Below are positions 8,902 to 17,505 of a stretch of DNA of 40,300 nucleotides, piece after piece. How positions within the stretch are numbered: the first letter of the stretch is position 1; every line of letters begins with the position of its first letter. A program made the translations under genes and the position numbers. This DNA comes from Planctomycetaceae bacterium (GTDB taxonomy: Bacteria; Planctomycetota; Planctomycetia; Pirellulales; Pirellulaceae). Where the stretch lies: NCBI GenBank assembly GCA_012959465.1, contig DUDC01000329.1, positions 1 to 40,300 of the forward strand. The letters are read 5' to 3'. Under the pieces are notes generated by a model that did not search any database, had not been told where the DNA came from, and saw nothing but the letters and a program-made list of their open reading frames with translations.

Positions 8902-10419
8902 ATGGATCAGCTTAAGACAGCCGGCGTTTGGATGAAACGTAATTGCTTTTGGGTCCTCACGGGATTATGTGTCCTGTTGTCGATCACATTCTGGTTCCGC
9001 TCGACAGGTACGCTGGCTGGGAAGACCAGTGACTGGACGTCGGAAATTGAAACCTCGAATTCAACGGTTAAGTCAATTCAAGCGATGGCTAATCATGCCA
9101 ACGATGTCACTCAACAAAAGATGGATGAACGCATCGTATTGTTGTCCAACGATGTGTATGCTGCCTGGGCCGCTCGCTACGATAAACAAAAGCAATATCT
9201 GGTTTGGCCCGGTTTTTTGGGCGATCAGTTTCTTGCCAAGGTACGGCGACTTCAGCCGATTGAGTCTCACGTTTCATTTCCTGTCGAACGGGAGTTGCTG
9301 AATTCGACCGAGCGAAACATCTACCGAAATTTTATCAATCGTGTGCTCCCCGAGTTGAGCGAGATTGTGGGAACTCCGTGGTACGAAAACGAAGACGACA
9401 AAACCGAACCGATCGTCGAGTGGGAGACATCCAATCAAAAGGAGATTCACGAGTCCCGCTTCAGTTGGCCAGGGCGTGAACCGACAACGTTGGAGATCCT
9501 TTACGCTCAGGAGGACCTGTGGGTCTTGAAGGCCGTCTTGAACGTCATCAAGAATGCTAATGGGGATATTTCGCAGCGTTACCAAGCAGCGGTCAAAACG
9601 ATCAAGTACGTCGACATCGGCCGCGATGCCATTGGGTTTGGCGGCGCCGTGGCAAGCGTCTCATCCGGTTCCGCCGGCGGCGGTAATGATATGTCCGGCG
9701 GCATGAACAGCGGTGGCGGTGGTGGTGGTATGGAAGAGGGCCCAGGAATGGGAATGGGAATGGGGGGCGGTGCGGGTGATGGTCTGGGGGAAGCACAGGT
9801 GTCCGATGATCCTGGCGATAATCGCTACATCGACACGGCGTTCCAGCCTATTGAAGCGTCCAAATTGCGTTCGGCATTTGATTCTACTGAAGCAAGCGAC
9901 GCATACCTGATCGTGGCCAAGCGAATTCCTGTACGATTAGGACTGGTTGTGGACCACCGACAGGTCCCTAAGCTCTTGGCCGAGTGTGGCAACGCTGACA
10001 TGCAACTTGAGATTCGGCAGATACGAATTGGAACGGATGATTTGCAAGCCGGTCGAACGTTTATTGGCGGGCAAGGTGCCGGTGGTGGTGGCCTGTTTGG
10101 TGGAGGTGGAGAAAACGAAGAAGGTGGTATGGGTGGCGGTATGGAAGGCGGAATGTTGGGAGGTGGAGGTGAGAGCGGAGGACTTGGTGGCGGAGATGAG
10201 GGCATCGGTGGGGCATTGGGAGGTGGTTTGGGAGGTATGGGCGGCTCACAAGTGAAATTGAGTGACGAATCACCATTTGATGTTCATGTGGAACTTTACG
10301 GAATTGTTTACATTTACAATCCGGTGGATCGGGTAAAACTCGGCAACGCAGCAGATGCCGTGGTGGAAGATGGCGGTGACGGTACGGTTACCACTGAAGC
10401 TGCTGGCAATGAACCCTAA
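8902..10419 (+). CDS. Single-pass membrane protein of pilus locus, glycine-rich
   Basis: This 505-residue protein begins with a short cytoplasmic end and one membrane helix (about 16-32), then a region with helical character (about 40-250) and further soluble segments. This is the topology of PilN/PilO-type inner-membrane pilus components, but no diagnostic motif was recognised. Two glycine/methionine-rich tracts (about 250-290 and 390-440) interrupt it, with strings such as GGGMEEGPGMGMGMGGG and GGMGGGMEGGMLGGGGE. It follows pilM by 18 bases and is probably cotranscribed. The role as a PilO-like platform subunit is inferred from position and topology only. Confidence 0.75.
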   Translation: MDQLKTAGVWMKRNCFWVLTGLCVLLSITFWFRSTGTLAGKTSDWTSEIETSNSTVKSIQAMANHANDVTQQKMDERIVLLSNDVYAAWAARYDKQKQYLVWPGFLGDQFLAKVRRLQPIESHVSFPVERELLNSTERNIYRNFINRVLPELSEIVGTPWYENEDDKTEPIVEWETSNQKEIHESRFSWPGREPTTLEILYAQEDLWVLKAVLNVIKNANGDISQRYQAAVKTIKYVDIGRDAIGFGGAVASVSSGSAGGGNDMSGGMNSGGGGGGMEEGPGMGMGMGGGAGDGLGEAQVSDDPGDNRYIDTAFQPIEASKLRSAFDSTEASDAYLIVAKRIPVRLGLVVDHRQVPKLLAECGNADMQLEIRQIRIGTDDLQAGRTFIGGQGAGGGGLFGGGGENEEGGMGGGMEGGMLGGGGESGGLGGGDEGIGGALGGGLGGMGGSQVKLSDESPFDVHVELYGIVYIYNPVDRVKLGNAADAVVEDGGDGTVTTEAAGNEP

Positions 10420-10509
10420 CCGGTGAATAACTAGAATGTTTGACGACGCCCAGCTGTCGATTGATGGCTGGAATACCGACAATGAACAGGGGACGAAACG
10501 GAGAACGCC

Positions 10510-12612
10510 ATGAAGAAACTCGACTTTGGCGAAGGTGGATTCCAAGGATTTTTGACTCGACACGTCGAAAAAGGAGTGCTGATTTGCACTATCCTGGTCG
10601 CCCTGTTCTTGTTGTATAGCGGTTATGGGATCGATACCTATGCCGATGCTCCAGACGACCTAATCGCCAAGGGGAAACGCGCGAACGACCACATTGAGAC
10701 GGATAGCTGGGCGAACGTCGCCGAGGCGGATGACCGTGCGGTCGAGGCGAATTACGAACAGGAAGAGCGACTTGGTTCGCTGTCCACGCAACCGCACCAA
10801 TACAGTTTTGGGAAATCGCTCTCGCCACCATTGACCAAGCCCATCGTGAAACGGGGCGACCCCGAGATCTACGCGCCGGTGGACGTACAAATTGCCGACT
10901 TCATTGGACCGGTGGACATTGTTAACGAACGGCGAGTTTCGGATCCTCTTCGCGAATTGGAATGGCAAGGCGCACCGACGAAGAAAAAAAAATCAAGTCG
11001 AAATCAGCGTGACAGTGAGAGCAGTGGTGCTGGGGAGGAGAGCGGTGCTGGAGAAGAAGGCATGGGAGGATTTGGCGGGTTATTGGCAGCGGCCGGCGAC
11101 AGCAAATCGTGGCGACGACGAGGTCAATACGCTCCGGGACGAGGTGCCACCAACAACACTCAAGATGGGGATGAAGCCCCGAGTTCGCTTCCGAAAACGG
11201 CCAGAGTGATTGTCATCACTGCATTGGTTCCGTATGAAAAGCAATTCAACGAGTTCAAGTCAAAATTCGAGAATGCGATCGCCTATGAACCTCGTCGCGA
11301 TCGTCCCAAATACCTATCACTGGTGGTGCAACGAACAGAGGTGATTGAGGGCGAAGCGCCCGACTGGAAGGTGATTGGGAGTGCCAACACTGCGAATAAG
11401 CAAATGAAGATGTTTGCCACGACTGGCTACGGTGCACCAGAGGTTGCTGATGAACAGCACGTTCTGACGGGTACGACGATGCCGATTCCGCCTTTCCTGA
11501 TGCGGGACTACAAGTTCGTAAATCATCCTAAGATCCCATTTCGCGGCCAAAGGAGTGAAGAGAGCGAGGACGACACAACGGAATCGCCCGAGGATCCCAT
11601 GGAATCTGAAGGTGATATACCGAGTGAGATTCCAAGTTCCCGCAACGGCGGCGGCGGTCTCGATGGCGGCCGTGGAGATGGTCTCGGCGGCAACAACTCC
11701 GGTGGTGCAGGTGGGATGGGTGGTGAAGCGGGGGACGGCGAGGGAATGGGTGATGAGTCGGGCGGCATGGGGGGCATGATGGGCGGAATGATGGGAGGAA
11801 TGGGAAACCCAGTCACACAGAGTGTGATCACGGAGTTCAAGTTGGTTCGATATTTCGACTTTACCGCCCGCCTCGGCCATAAATACCAATACCGGATTCA
11901 GTTGCTCCTCGAGGATCCAAACAATCCGAAGGACATGGAGTTGGACGTTAATCTGCGTATGTTGGAAGTGGAAGCTGGGAATCGGGTCGCGGCTTTGCGT
12001 GCAAAGGAAGAGGTCGCCGATTCACAACGCACCAACAGCTATTTTCGTCGCACGGAATTCAGTGAACCGAGCGGTGTTGTTTGGTTAACTCATTCCGAAC
12101 GATTCTATGCCGGACCTGCCGAGAAAATGGCGTTCGCGTCCAGCTCGGCGAAGGCTGAGGTCCTTACCAAGGCACCGAAGGGAAAGGTGGCTGGAGTAAA
12201 AATCGACCTCGTGCAGAACGTCGATGTTCCGGTTGACCTTTCGCTGAATCCCGGTGATGTGCTGGCCGTGACCGACGATTTGGATTTTGTCCATCCGATT
12301 TCCCTGAGCGTCAAGACGTTGAAGAAGTATGAATTCAAAGGCGAAACTGTCCTTGTGGACATGTTCGGTGGGTATCAAGTTGGTGGGACAACAAGAGAAC
12401 CCCTCTATTCGCCTGGCGAATATGCGCTCATCTCACCAACCGGTGGATTGGTCATTCGTGCAGAGAAGTCTGACATCAATGACTACCGGTTCTACGGCTT
12501 CGTTGAAGATGAAGCAGTTGGTCTTGGTGGAGGTATGGGCGGGTTTGAAGGTGGTGCGGGTGCCGGCGAAGGTTTCGGAGACGAGGGTGGCGGTGGCGAC
12601 AACGACGAGTAA
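10510..12612 (+). CDS. Single-pass membrane protein of pilus locus, Gly/Met-rich linker
   Basis: The 700-residue product has one N-terminal membrane helix (about 22-40) and a large extracytoplasmic part. A charged low-complexity stretch lies near 155-185. A long Gly/Met/Asp-rich linker at about 375-435 includes GGMMGGMMGGMGN, and the C-terminus ends in another Gly/Glu-rich run. The ordered region from about 440 to 660 looks beta-rich, and the part around 600-650 (LNPGDVLAVTDDLDFVHP) could be a PilP-like or carrier fold, but this is not certain. GGAG lies six bases before the ATG. It is the last gene before the terminator at 12637. Given its place before a secretin, a periplasmic adaptor between inner and outer membrane is the best guess. 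Confidence 0.75.
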   Translation: MKKLDFGEGGFQGFLTRHVEKGVLICTILVALFLLYSGYGIDTYADAPDDLIAKGKRANDHIETDSWANVAEADDRAVEANYEQEERLGSLSTQPHQYSFGKSLSPPLTKPIVKRGDPEIYAPVDVQIADFIGPVDIVNERRVSDPLRELEWQGAPTKKKKSSRNQRDSESSGAGEESGAGEEGMGGFGGLLAAAGDSKSWRRRGQYAPGRGATNNTQDGDEAPSSLPKTARVIVITALVPYEKQFNEFKSKFENAIAYEPRRDRPKYLSLVVQRTEVIEGEAPDWKVIGSANTANKQMKMFATTGYGAPEVADEQHVLTGTTMPIPPFLMRDYKFVNHPKIPFRGQRSEESEDDTTESPEDPMESEGDIPSEIPSSRNGGGGLDGGRGDGLGGNNSGGAGGMGGEAGDGEGMGDESGGMGGMMGGMMGGMGNPVTQSVITEFKLVRYFDFTARLGHKYQYRIQLLLEDPNNPKDMELDVNLRMLEVEAGNRVAALRAKEEVADSQRTNSYFRRTEFSEPSGVVWLTHSERFYAGPAEKMAFASSSAKAEVLTKAPKGKVAGVKIDLVQNVDVPVDLSLNPGDVLAVTDDLDFVHPISLSVKTLKKYEFKGETVLVDMFGGYQVGGTTREPLYSPGEYALISPTGGLVIRAEKSDINDYRFYGFVEDEAVGLGGGMGGFEGGAGAGEGFGDEGGGGDNDE

Positions 12613-12636
12613 AAAAACCATCTAAAACGTCAGATC

Positions 12637-12671
12637 ACAGCCGCCTACCTGTTCGGTAGGCGGCTGTTTTT
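12637..12671 (+). terminator. Rho-independent terminator of the pilM operon
   Basis: ACAGCCGCCTACC and GGTAGGCGGCTGT form a 13-bp perfect stem around the loop tgttc, followed by TTTTT. It starts 24 bases after the stop codon of the third pilus gene. Confidence 0.93.
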
Positions 12672-13075
12672 ATGCAATGACACGGTCGTGGCAACAGAAT
12701 CGTGATTGGCTGACAACGGTACGCATAATCGGCTCTCGGATTTCTGCAGCGCGACGACGCCTGCCCCGTGCAGATTTATCGACGGAACAAGCCACGATTT
12801 CGCATAGGTGGCATTTCGAAACGATATCAGTCGGCGACGCCCTCCAGAAAACTGTCGATTTTTTTGGGATTGCTATTGACGCAAAATCTACTAGTCAGTA
12901 AATACCGCCACTCGTCTACAAAGATCACGATTTATCGTACGGTTGCGGTACGTGCGCAAACACGCGTTTTTCCGCCTGGCGGAATTTGCGAGTGGGTTAA
13001 GCGCAGCGGACGGGCACGGATGTCTCCGTCAGCAGCCGTAGGAATTGGGCTATCTCTCGCAGAAGGAGAATTGCG
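12672..13075. other. Intergenic region upstream of the secretin gene
   Basis: About 400 bases between the pilM-operon terminator and the secretin start. It holds the putative promoter at 12876-12904, an approximately 165-base leader, and the strong ribosome site AAGGAG at 13063-13068. A 74-codon frame at 12677-12901 has no ribosome site and ends inside the promoter, so it was not called. Confidence 0.6.
12876..12904 (+). promoter_or_regulatory. Putative secretin promoter
   Basis: TTGACG (12876-12881) and TAAATA (12899-12904) are separated by 17 bases. The -10 box lies in GTCAGTAAAT, the same ten bases found at the pilM promoter. Confidence 0.55.
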
Positions 13076-16000
13076 TTGAGAGCGACCGTTAAATTATTCA
13101 CTGGAAGCCTGCTATGCGGGCTAGTCACGTCCGCGGTGTTGGTGCAAGACACCGCCGCCCATCCCTTTGCCACGGCAATTGCCACCGGTCAGCTTGTGAT
13201 ATCACAGGCTTCCCCAACGCAAGCCAACCTGTTGAATGATGCGCGAAACGCCATGAAAAATGGCAAATTTGAACTGGCGGAGCAATTAATCAATCAAGCG
13301 AGGAAGACGGCCCCGAGGCCCGGCCCTCAGAAGGACACTCCCGACCGAGTTTTTAACGCACTGACGCTTCTTCGCGGACCTGCGGCACGGGAAGCCGCAT
13401 CTCCACCGGCGACACCCCTGTTGGCCGCGCGTCGAGCCCTGGCAAATGGCCAGGTCGACAAGACACTCGCGTTGATCGCTGAAGCGAAGCGGAAGGGAAT
13501 CCGCGAGGATGTCAACGGGGACAACCGCGCAGGACTCGAAAAACTCGTAGACGATATCCGACGTCACAACGTCGACAAATCGATTACCGGTTCCGACCGG
13601 AAGCGTCGCAATGCCGATTTGCTGATGCAGCAAGCCGAAGGGCTCATGTTGCATGGTGACTTGGACATGGCCGAAAAACTGCTCGACTATGCCGCGACAT
13701 TCGGAGTTCCCTATGGTGCTATACAGCGATCGCCACAGAGAATGCTGGATACGATTTCCCAACGTCGATCTGGAATACCGACGTCGGCGACAAGCGATGA
13801 GATCAACAGTCGAATTGCCGAGACACGACAATTGTTGTCGCGGGCTCGTATCGAAATGGACCGCGGAAATCTGGACTTGGCAAAGCGACTCGCTTACCAA
13901 GCAAACCAGATGCGAGTGCAATTACCAGCTGGTGAAACGCAGGCCTGGAAGTTGGTGTTGGAGATCGCTGATCGCGAACGTCGCGTACAGGGGACGAGTG
14001 CACGCTACCCGGTCGCCCAGGCTACTGGTTACACCGGACAGCAGCCCAATATGGTGCGGCAGAGTATTTATACGCCGAGCAATGACGAAACGAGAGTTCG
14101 CGCGGCACAAGCAACTCAGCCAACACCCGCGCCTGTTCTGGCAAGTCCCCCAGTCTCCAAGGGAGTAGAACTGTTTCAAGATGGTCTTACGGCACTACAA
14201 AACCGAGATAATGATCGGGCAATCGAGTTGTTCCGACAGGCTTGGCAGTTCGAGTCTGAGTTGGAAGACAACACTCGTCGCCAACTGCGTGACAAGCTGA
14301 ATTTGCTGACCAATCAGCGATTGTCTGGTTCTGGGCAGGGTTCGGTCTTGGAAGAAGTGACGGCGCAGGAACAGATTGCCAAACAACAGTTGTTCCAGGA
14401 GATTACCAACGAACAAAAAAACTCTGACCGTCAAAAGGTCACCGATCCGATTGGAGCTCTCAATCGGTTGGAATCTGTTCGTGGTCGTGTCCTACAAGCA
14501 GAGATTGACGATCGTACGAAACAACAATTCTTGCGAATCGTAGACGCGGACATCAACCGCATGAAGTCGCACATCGATGCTAATCGTGGCGAAATCGAGT
14601 TGACCGAGCAGAACCGTGCTGTTCTGGATGGGATGGATCGAGACCGCCAGGCTCTGATCGAATCGCAAGACAAACTTGCTGAACTGGTCCAACAGTTCAA
14701 TGTCCTTATGGACGAGCGTCAGTTCCATAGTGCGGAGATCATCGCCAAAAAGGCGTTCTTAATCGCACCCGATGAGCCGACGGCCCAATTGTTGGTTTGG
14801 AAGGCTAAGTTTGCCATTCGTGATCAGGCAAATCGGGAAATTAGCGAGCTCAAGGAGAGTCGTGTCGTCGACACGCTCCTTGACATCGACCGTTCGTCAA
14901 CACAGATGGACCCGAACCGGCCGTATACATTTCCTGATTCGTGGGCCGACCTTACCAACACGCGAAGGCGGTATCTAAAACGTCAGAATCAACGATTTTC
15001 ACCAGAAGAAGTTGAAATTCAACAAAGTCTGAAATCGAAAGTTGATGTTCATTTTCAGAACGTACCTCTGGACGAAGTACTCAGGACGCTGGCCGATTCT
15101 GCCGGTGTGCCCGTGTTCATCGATCCGCAAGGGCTTGCCGCTGAGGCGGTCACCAATGATGAAGCGGTGACGATTGAGCTCTCGAAGGCCGTGTCGTTGC
15201 GTGCTGCGTTGAATTTGATCTTGCAGCCACTGCGTCTCAGCTACGTGGTTGAGGACCAGGTGCTCAAAATCACCAGCGAGACAGCTCGTCGATCGAACAC
15301 CTACTTCGACACATACAACGTCGCCGATTTGGTGATTCCGATCCCGAATTTTGGCCCGAGCAACAGTTATGGTTTAACTGGGGCCTTGAGAGAAGCTCAC
15401 GCAAATCTGGGATACGGAGTGGCTCAGACGTCCGGACTTCCGCTGGCAATGGCCTCTAGCGCAGCGAATTCAGGATCTCCGAGTTCTGTCCTTGCTCAAA
15501 CCAATGCCTTTAACATGCTGCCCAACGCGTCCTCCTTGCGGTCGCGTCCGCCGCAGAGTTTCACGGGCGGACCAGGAGGCATGGGTGGGGCGGCATTGGC
15601 GGACTTTGACACGTTAATCAACCTCATTACCAACACTGTCATGCCCGATTCCTGGGAAGAGAACGGTGGGAATGGCGCGATTGAACCCTATCCTGCGAAC
15701 TTGAGTCTGGTCATCAGTACCACTCAAGAAGTGCACGAAGAGATTGCCGACTTGCTAGAGCAACTTCGTGAATGGCAGGACCTTCAGGTGACGATCGAAG
15801 TCCGGTTCATTACGCTCAACGACAACTTCTTCGAGCGAATCGGGATCGATTTTGATGTTCATCTGGACGACAACACTGGGTTGGACCTTGAGACACCGTT
15901 CCTACCTGACGATGATGGGCCAAGCCTAATGTTTGGTCTTGATCCGCTCGGTCAACCGACGGCGGACTTGGATCTCCAGTTCCTCCAGGAAGGCTTCTCA

Positions 16001-16753
16001 TCGGCCGTACCAACGTTCGGTGGTTTTGATGCCGCCACGGTGAGTAGCTTTGGTTTCGCGATTCTAAGCGACATCGAGGTGTTCTTCCTCATGCAGGCCG
16101 CCACTGGCGATCGTCGGACCAACGTGCTGGCTGCACCGCGAGTGACACTCTTTAATGGCCAGCAGGCCAACGTGTCCGACTTGTCGACACGGCCGTTTGT
16201 GACTTCGATCATTCCGGTCGTTGGTGACTTTGCGGCGGCTCAACAGCCAGTGATCACCGTATTGGGCGAAGGGACATCCCTGAACGTCCAAGCGGTGGTA
16301 TCTCACGATCGTCGATTCGTTCGACTGACTTTGGTACCGTTCTTTAGCCAGATTGGTAATGTGGATACGTTCACATTCGAAGGCACAACGGTGACAAACA
16401 ATGGAACGAACCTTGTCGATGCCAATGGTGATCCAGTGGCTGGAAACAACAACAACATCGCGTCGACCATCTCGGGAACAACGGTGCAGCTGCCGACGTT
16501 CTCGTTCACGACGGTCACGACGACCGTGAATGTGCCCGATGGTGGTACTGTGTTGTTGGGCGGCATCAAGAGACTATCGGAGGGTCGCAACGAGCGTGGC
16601 GTTCCGATGTTGTCCAAGCTGCCGTACATCAGTCGACTGTTCAAAAACGTCGGTATTGGTCGCGACACTCAGAGCCTCATGATGATGGTTACACCAAGAA
16701 TCATCATCCAACGCGAAGAGGAAGAGCGGCTGGTGGGCGATATTTCGGAATAG
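13076..16753 (+). CDS. Type II/III secretion or type IV pilus secretin with TPR-like N-terminal region
   Basis: Secretins form the outer-membrane pore of type II secretion and type IV pilus systems. The 1225-residue protein starts at TTG, seven bases after AAGGAG, and has an export signal ending near DTAA (about residue 24). Residues 40 to about 640 hold repeated helical segments resembling TPRs, such as LNDARNAMKNGKFELAEQLI, and coiled-coil-like stretches. An STN/N0-type domain follows near 655-720 (VDVHFQNVPLDEVLRTLAD), then an N-domain with VISTTQEVHEEIADLLEQL near 876. The secretin core from about 1010 to 1215 is clear: VLAAPRVTLFNGQQANV, VPDGGTVLLGGI and SKLPYISRLFKNVGIG. It is much longer than typical GspD or PilQ because of the N-terminal part. 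It has its own promoter and terminator but belongs with the pilM genes. Confidence 0.93.
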   Translation: MRATVKLFTGSLLCGLVTSAVLVQDTAAHPFATAIATGQLVISQASPTQANLLNDARNAMKNGKFELAEQLINQARKTAPRPGPQKDTPDRVFNALTLLRGPAAREAASPPATPLLAARRALANGQVDKTLALIAEAKRKGIREDVNGDNRAGLEKLVDDIRRHNVDKSITGSDRKRRNADLLMQQAEGLMLHGDLDMAEKLLDYAATFGVPYGAIQRSPQRMLDTISQRRSGIPTSATSDEINSRIAETRQLLSRARIEMDRGNLDLAKRLAYQANQMRVQLPAGETQAWKLVLEIADRERRVQGTSARYPVAQATGYTGQQPNMVRQSIYTPSNDETRVRAAQATQPTPAPVLASPPVSKGVELFQDGLTALQNRDNDRAIELFRQAWQFESELEDNTRRQLRDKLNLLTNQRLSGSGQGSVLEEVTAQEQIAKQQLFQEITNEQKNSDRQKVTDPIGALNRLESVRGRVLQAEIDDRTKQQFLRIVDADINRMKSHIDANRGEIELTEQNRAVLDGMDRDRQALIESQDKLAELVQQFNVLMDERQFHSAEIIAKKAFLIAPDEPTAQLLVWKAKFAIRDQANREISELKESRVVDTLLDIDRSSTQMDPNRPYTFPDSWADLTNTRRRYLKRQNQRFSPEEVEIQQSLKSKVDVHFQNVPLDEVLRTLADSAGVPVFIDPQGLAAEAVTNDEAVTIELSKAVSLRAALNLILQPLRLSYVVEDQVLKITSETARRSNTYFDTYNVADLVIPIPNFGPSNSYGLTGALREAHANLGYGVAQTSGLPLAMASSAANSGSPSSVLAQTNAFNMLPNASSLRSRPPQSFTGGPGGMGGAALADFDTLINLITNTVMPDSWEENGGNGAIEPYPANLSLVISTTQEVHEEIADLLEQLREWQDLQVTIEVRFITLNDNFFERIGIDFDVHLDDNTGLDLETPFLPDDDGPSLMFGLDPLGQPTADLDLQFLQEGFSSAVPTFGGFDAATVSSFGFAILSDIEVFFLMQAATGDRRTNVLAAPRVTLFNGQQANVSDLSTRPFVTSIIPVVGDFAAAQQPVITVLGEGTSLNVQAVVSHDRRFVRLTLVPFFSQIGNVDTFTFEGTTVTNNGTNLVDANGDPVAGNNNNIASTISGTTVQLPTFSFTTVTTTVNVPDGGTVLLGGIKRLSEGRNERGVPMLSKLPYISRLFKNVGIGRDTQSLMMMVTPRIIIQREEEERLVGDISE

Positions 16754-16779
16754 TCCACTGGAAAACTAGTTCGCAAATC

Positions 16780-16815
16780 AAAAGCCGCGAAGCTGCCAGG
16801 TTTCGCGGCTTTTTT
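16780..16815 (+). terminator. Rho-independent terminator after the secretin gene
   Basis: AAAAGCCGCGAA and TTCGCGGCTTTT form a 12-bp stem around a 10-base loop, with a run of T at 16810-16815. It begins 27 bases after the secretin stop. Confidence 0.92.
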
Positions 16816-17017
16816 CGTCTGTGGAGGCATGCCAATAGTCGGTGTTGCCAACAAAATAACCGCGAACCGCCAGCGGGTGACCGATACGGGCGGCACTGAT
16901 TCACTCCCGTTTGTTTCGGGCTTCTATTCACCCTGTCGCGACCAGTTGCCGTTCTTTTCGCTCCCGCGTACAGTAGACAGACTTGGCTCAACAATCGTAC
17001 GGCAGGGAGATGGTGAA

Positions 17018-17428
17018 GTGTGGCGTGAATTAGCGATCCTCGGCGCGGTCGTCGCTGGATTGTCGGTGGTCACCGGTGCATTTGGAGCACACGGTTTGGA
17101 GCGTGTAGCCGAGGAGTGGCCTGAGGCAACGCGACAAAAACGCCTTGAAAATTGGGACAGCGCCGCGCGGTATCAGATGTATCACGGTTTAGCGATCTTG
17201 TTAGCGGTCGCCTTGTGCCAGCATTCGGGATCTCGATTGGCCAGCATCTCTGCTTGGGGCTTTGGTTTGGGGTCGCTATTGTTCTCCGGCTCTCTCTACC
17301 TCTACGCCCTCACGGGAATTACCAAGTTCGGAGCGATTACACCTCTTGGCGGCCTAGTATGGATTGTGGCCTGGTCGAGTTTGGCGATCGCCTTAGGAAA
17401 AGCTAGCGGCAGCCCACAACCGGACTGA
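17018..17428 (+). CDS. DUF423 family small membrane protein
   Basis: This 136-residue protein belongs to the DUF423 (YgdD/TMEM256-like) family of small four-helix inner-membrane proteins of unknown function. Family hallmarks are the start WRELAILGAVVAGLSVVTGA followed by FGAHGLE, the segment AARYQMYHGLAILL, and LYLYALTG...FGAITPLGG near the end. The GTG at 17018 is chosen because GGGAG lies eight bases upstream and the length then fits the family; the frame stays open further upstream but that part has no sensible protein character. It lies between two hairpins and appears to be transcribed on its own. Confidence 0.9.
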   Translation: MWRELAILGAVVAGLSVVTGAFGAHGLERVAEEWPEATRQKRLENWDSAARYQMYHGLAILLAVALCQHSGSRLASISAWGFGLGSLLFSGSLYLYALTGITKFGAITPLGGLVWIVAWSSLAIALGKASGSPQPD

Positions 17429-17454
17429 GCCGGCGCTTCCGAAGCGTCGGCTCA
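17426..17454 (+). terminator. Hairpin overlapping the DUF423 stop codon
   Basis: TGAGCCGGCGCTT and AAGCGTCGGCTCA pair over 13 positions with one G-T wobble, around a three-base loop. The TGA stop codon is the first part of the stem. There is no T run, so it may slow or protect the 3' end rather than terminate strongly. Confidence 0.5.
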
Positions 17455-17505
17455 AGCACTCGTCAGGTCGCAGGCGGCTTGATGTCGAAAAACGAGGAAA
17501 ACACC

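Noticed and set aside
12677-12901. 74-codon ORF before the secretin gene
   Set aside because: No ribosome site, poor protein character, and it runs through the predicted secretin promoter.
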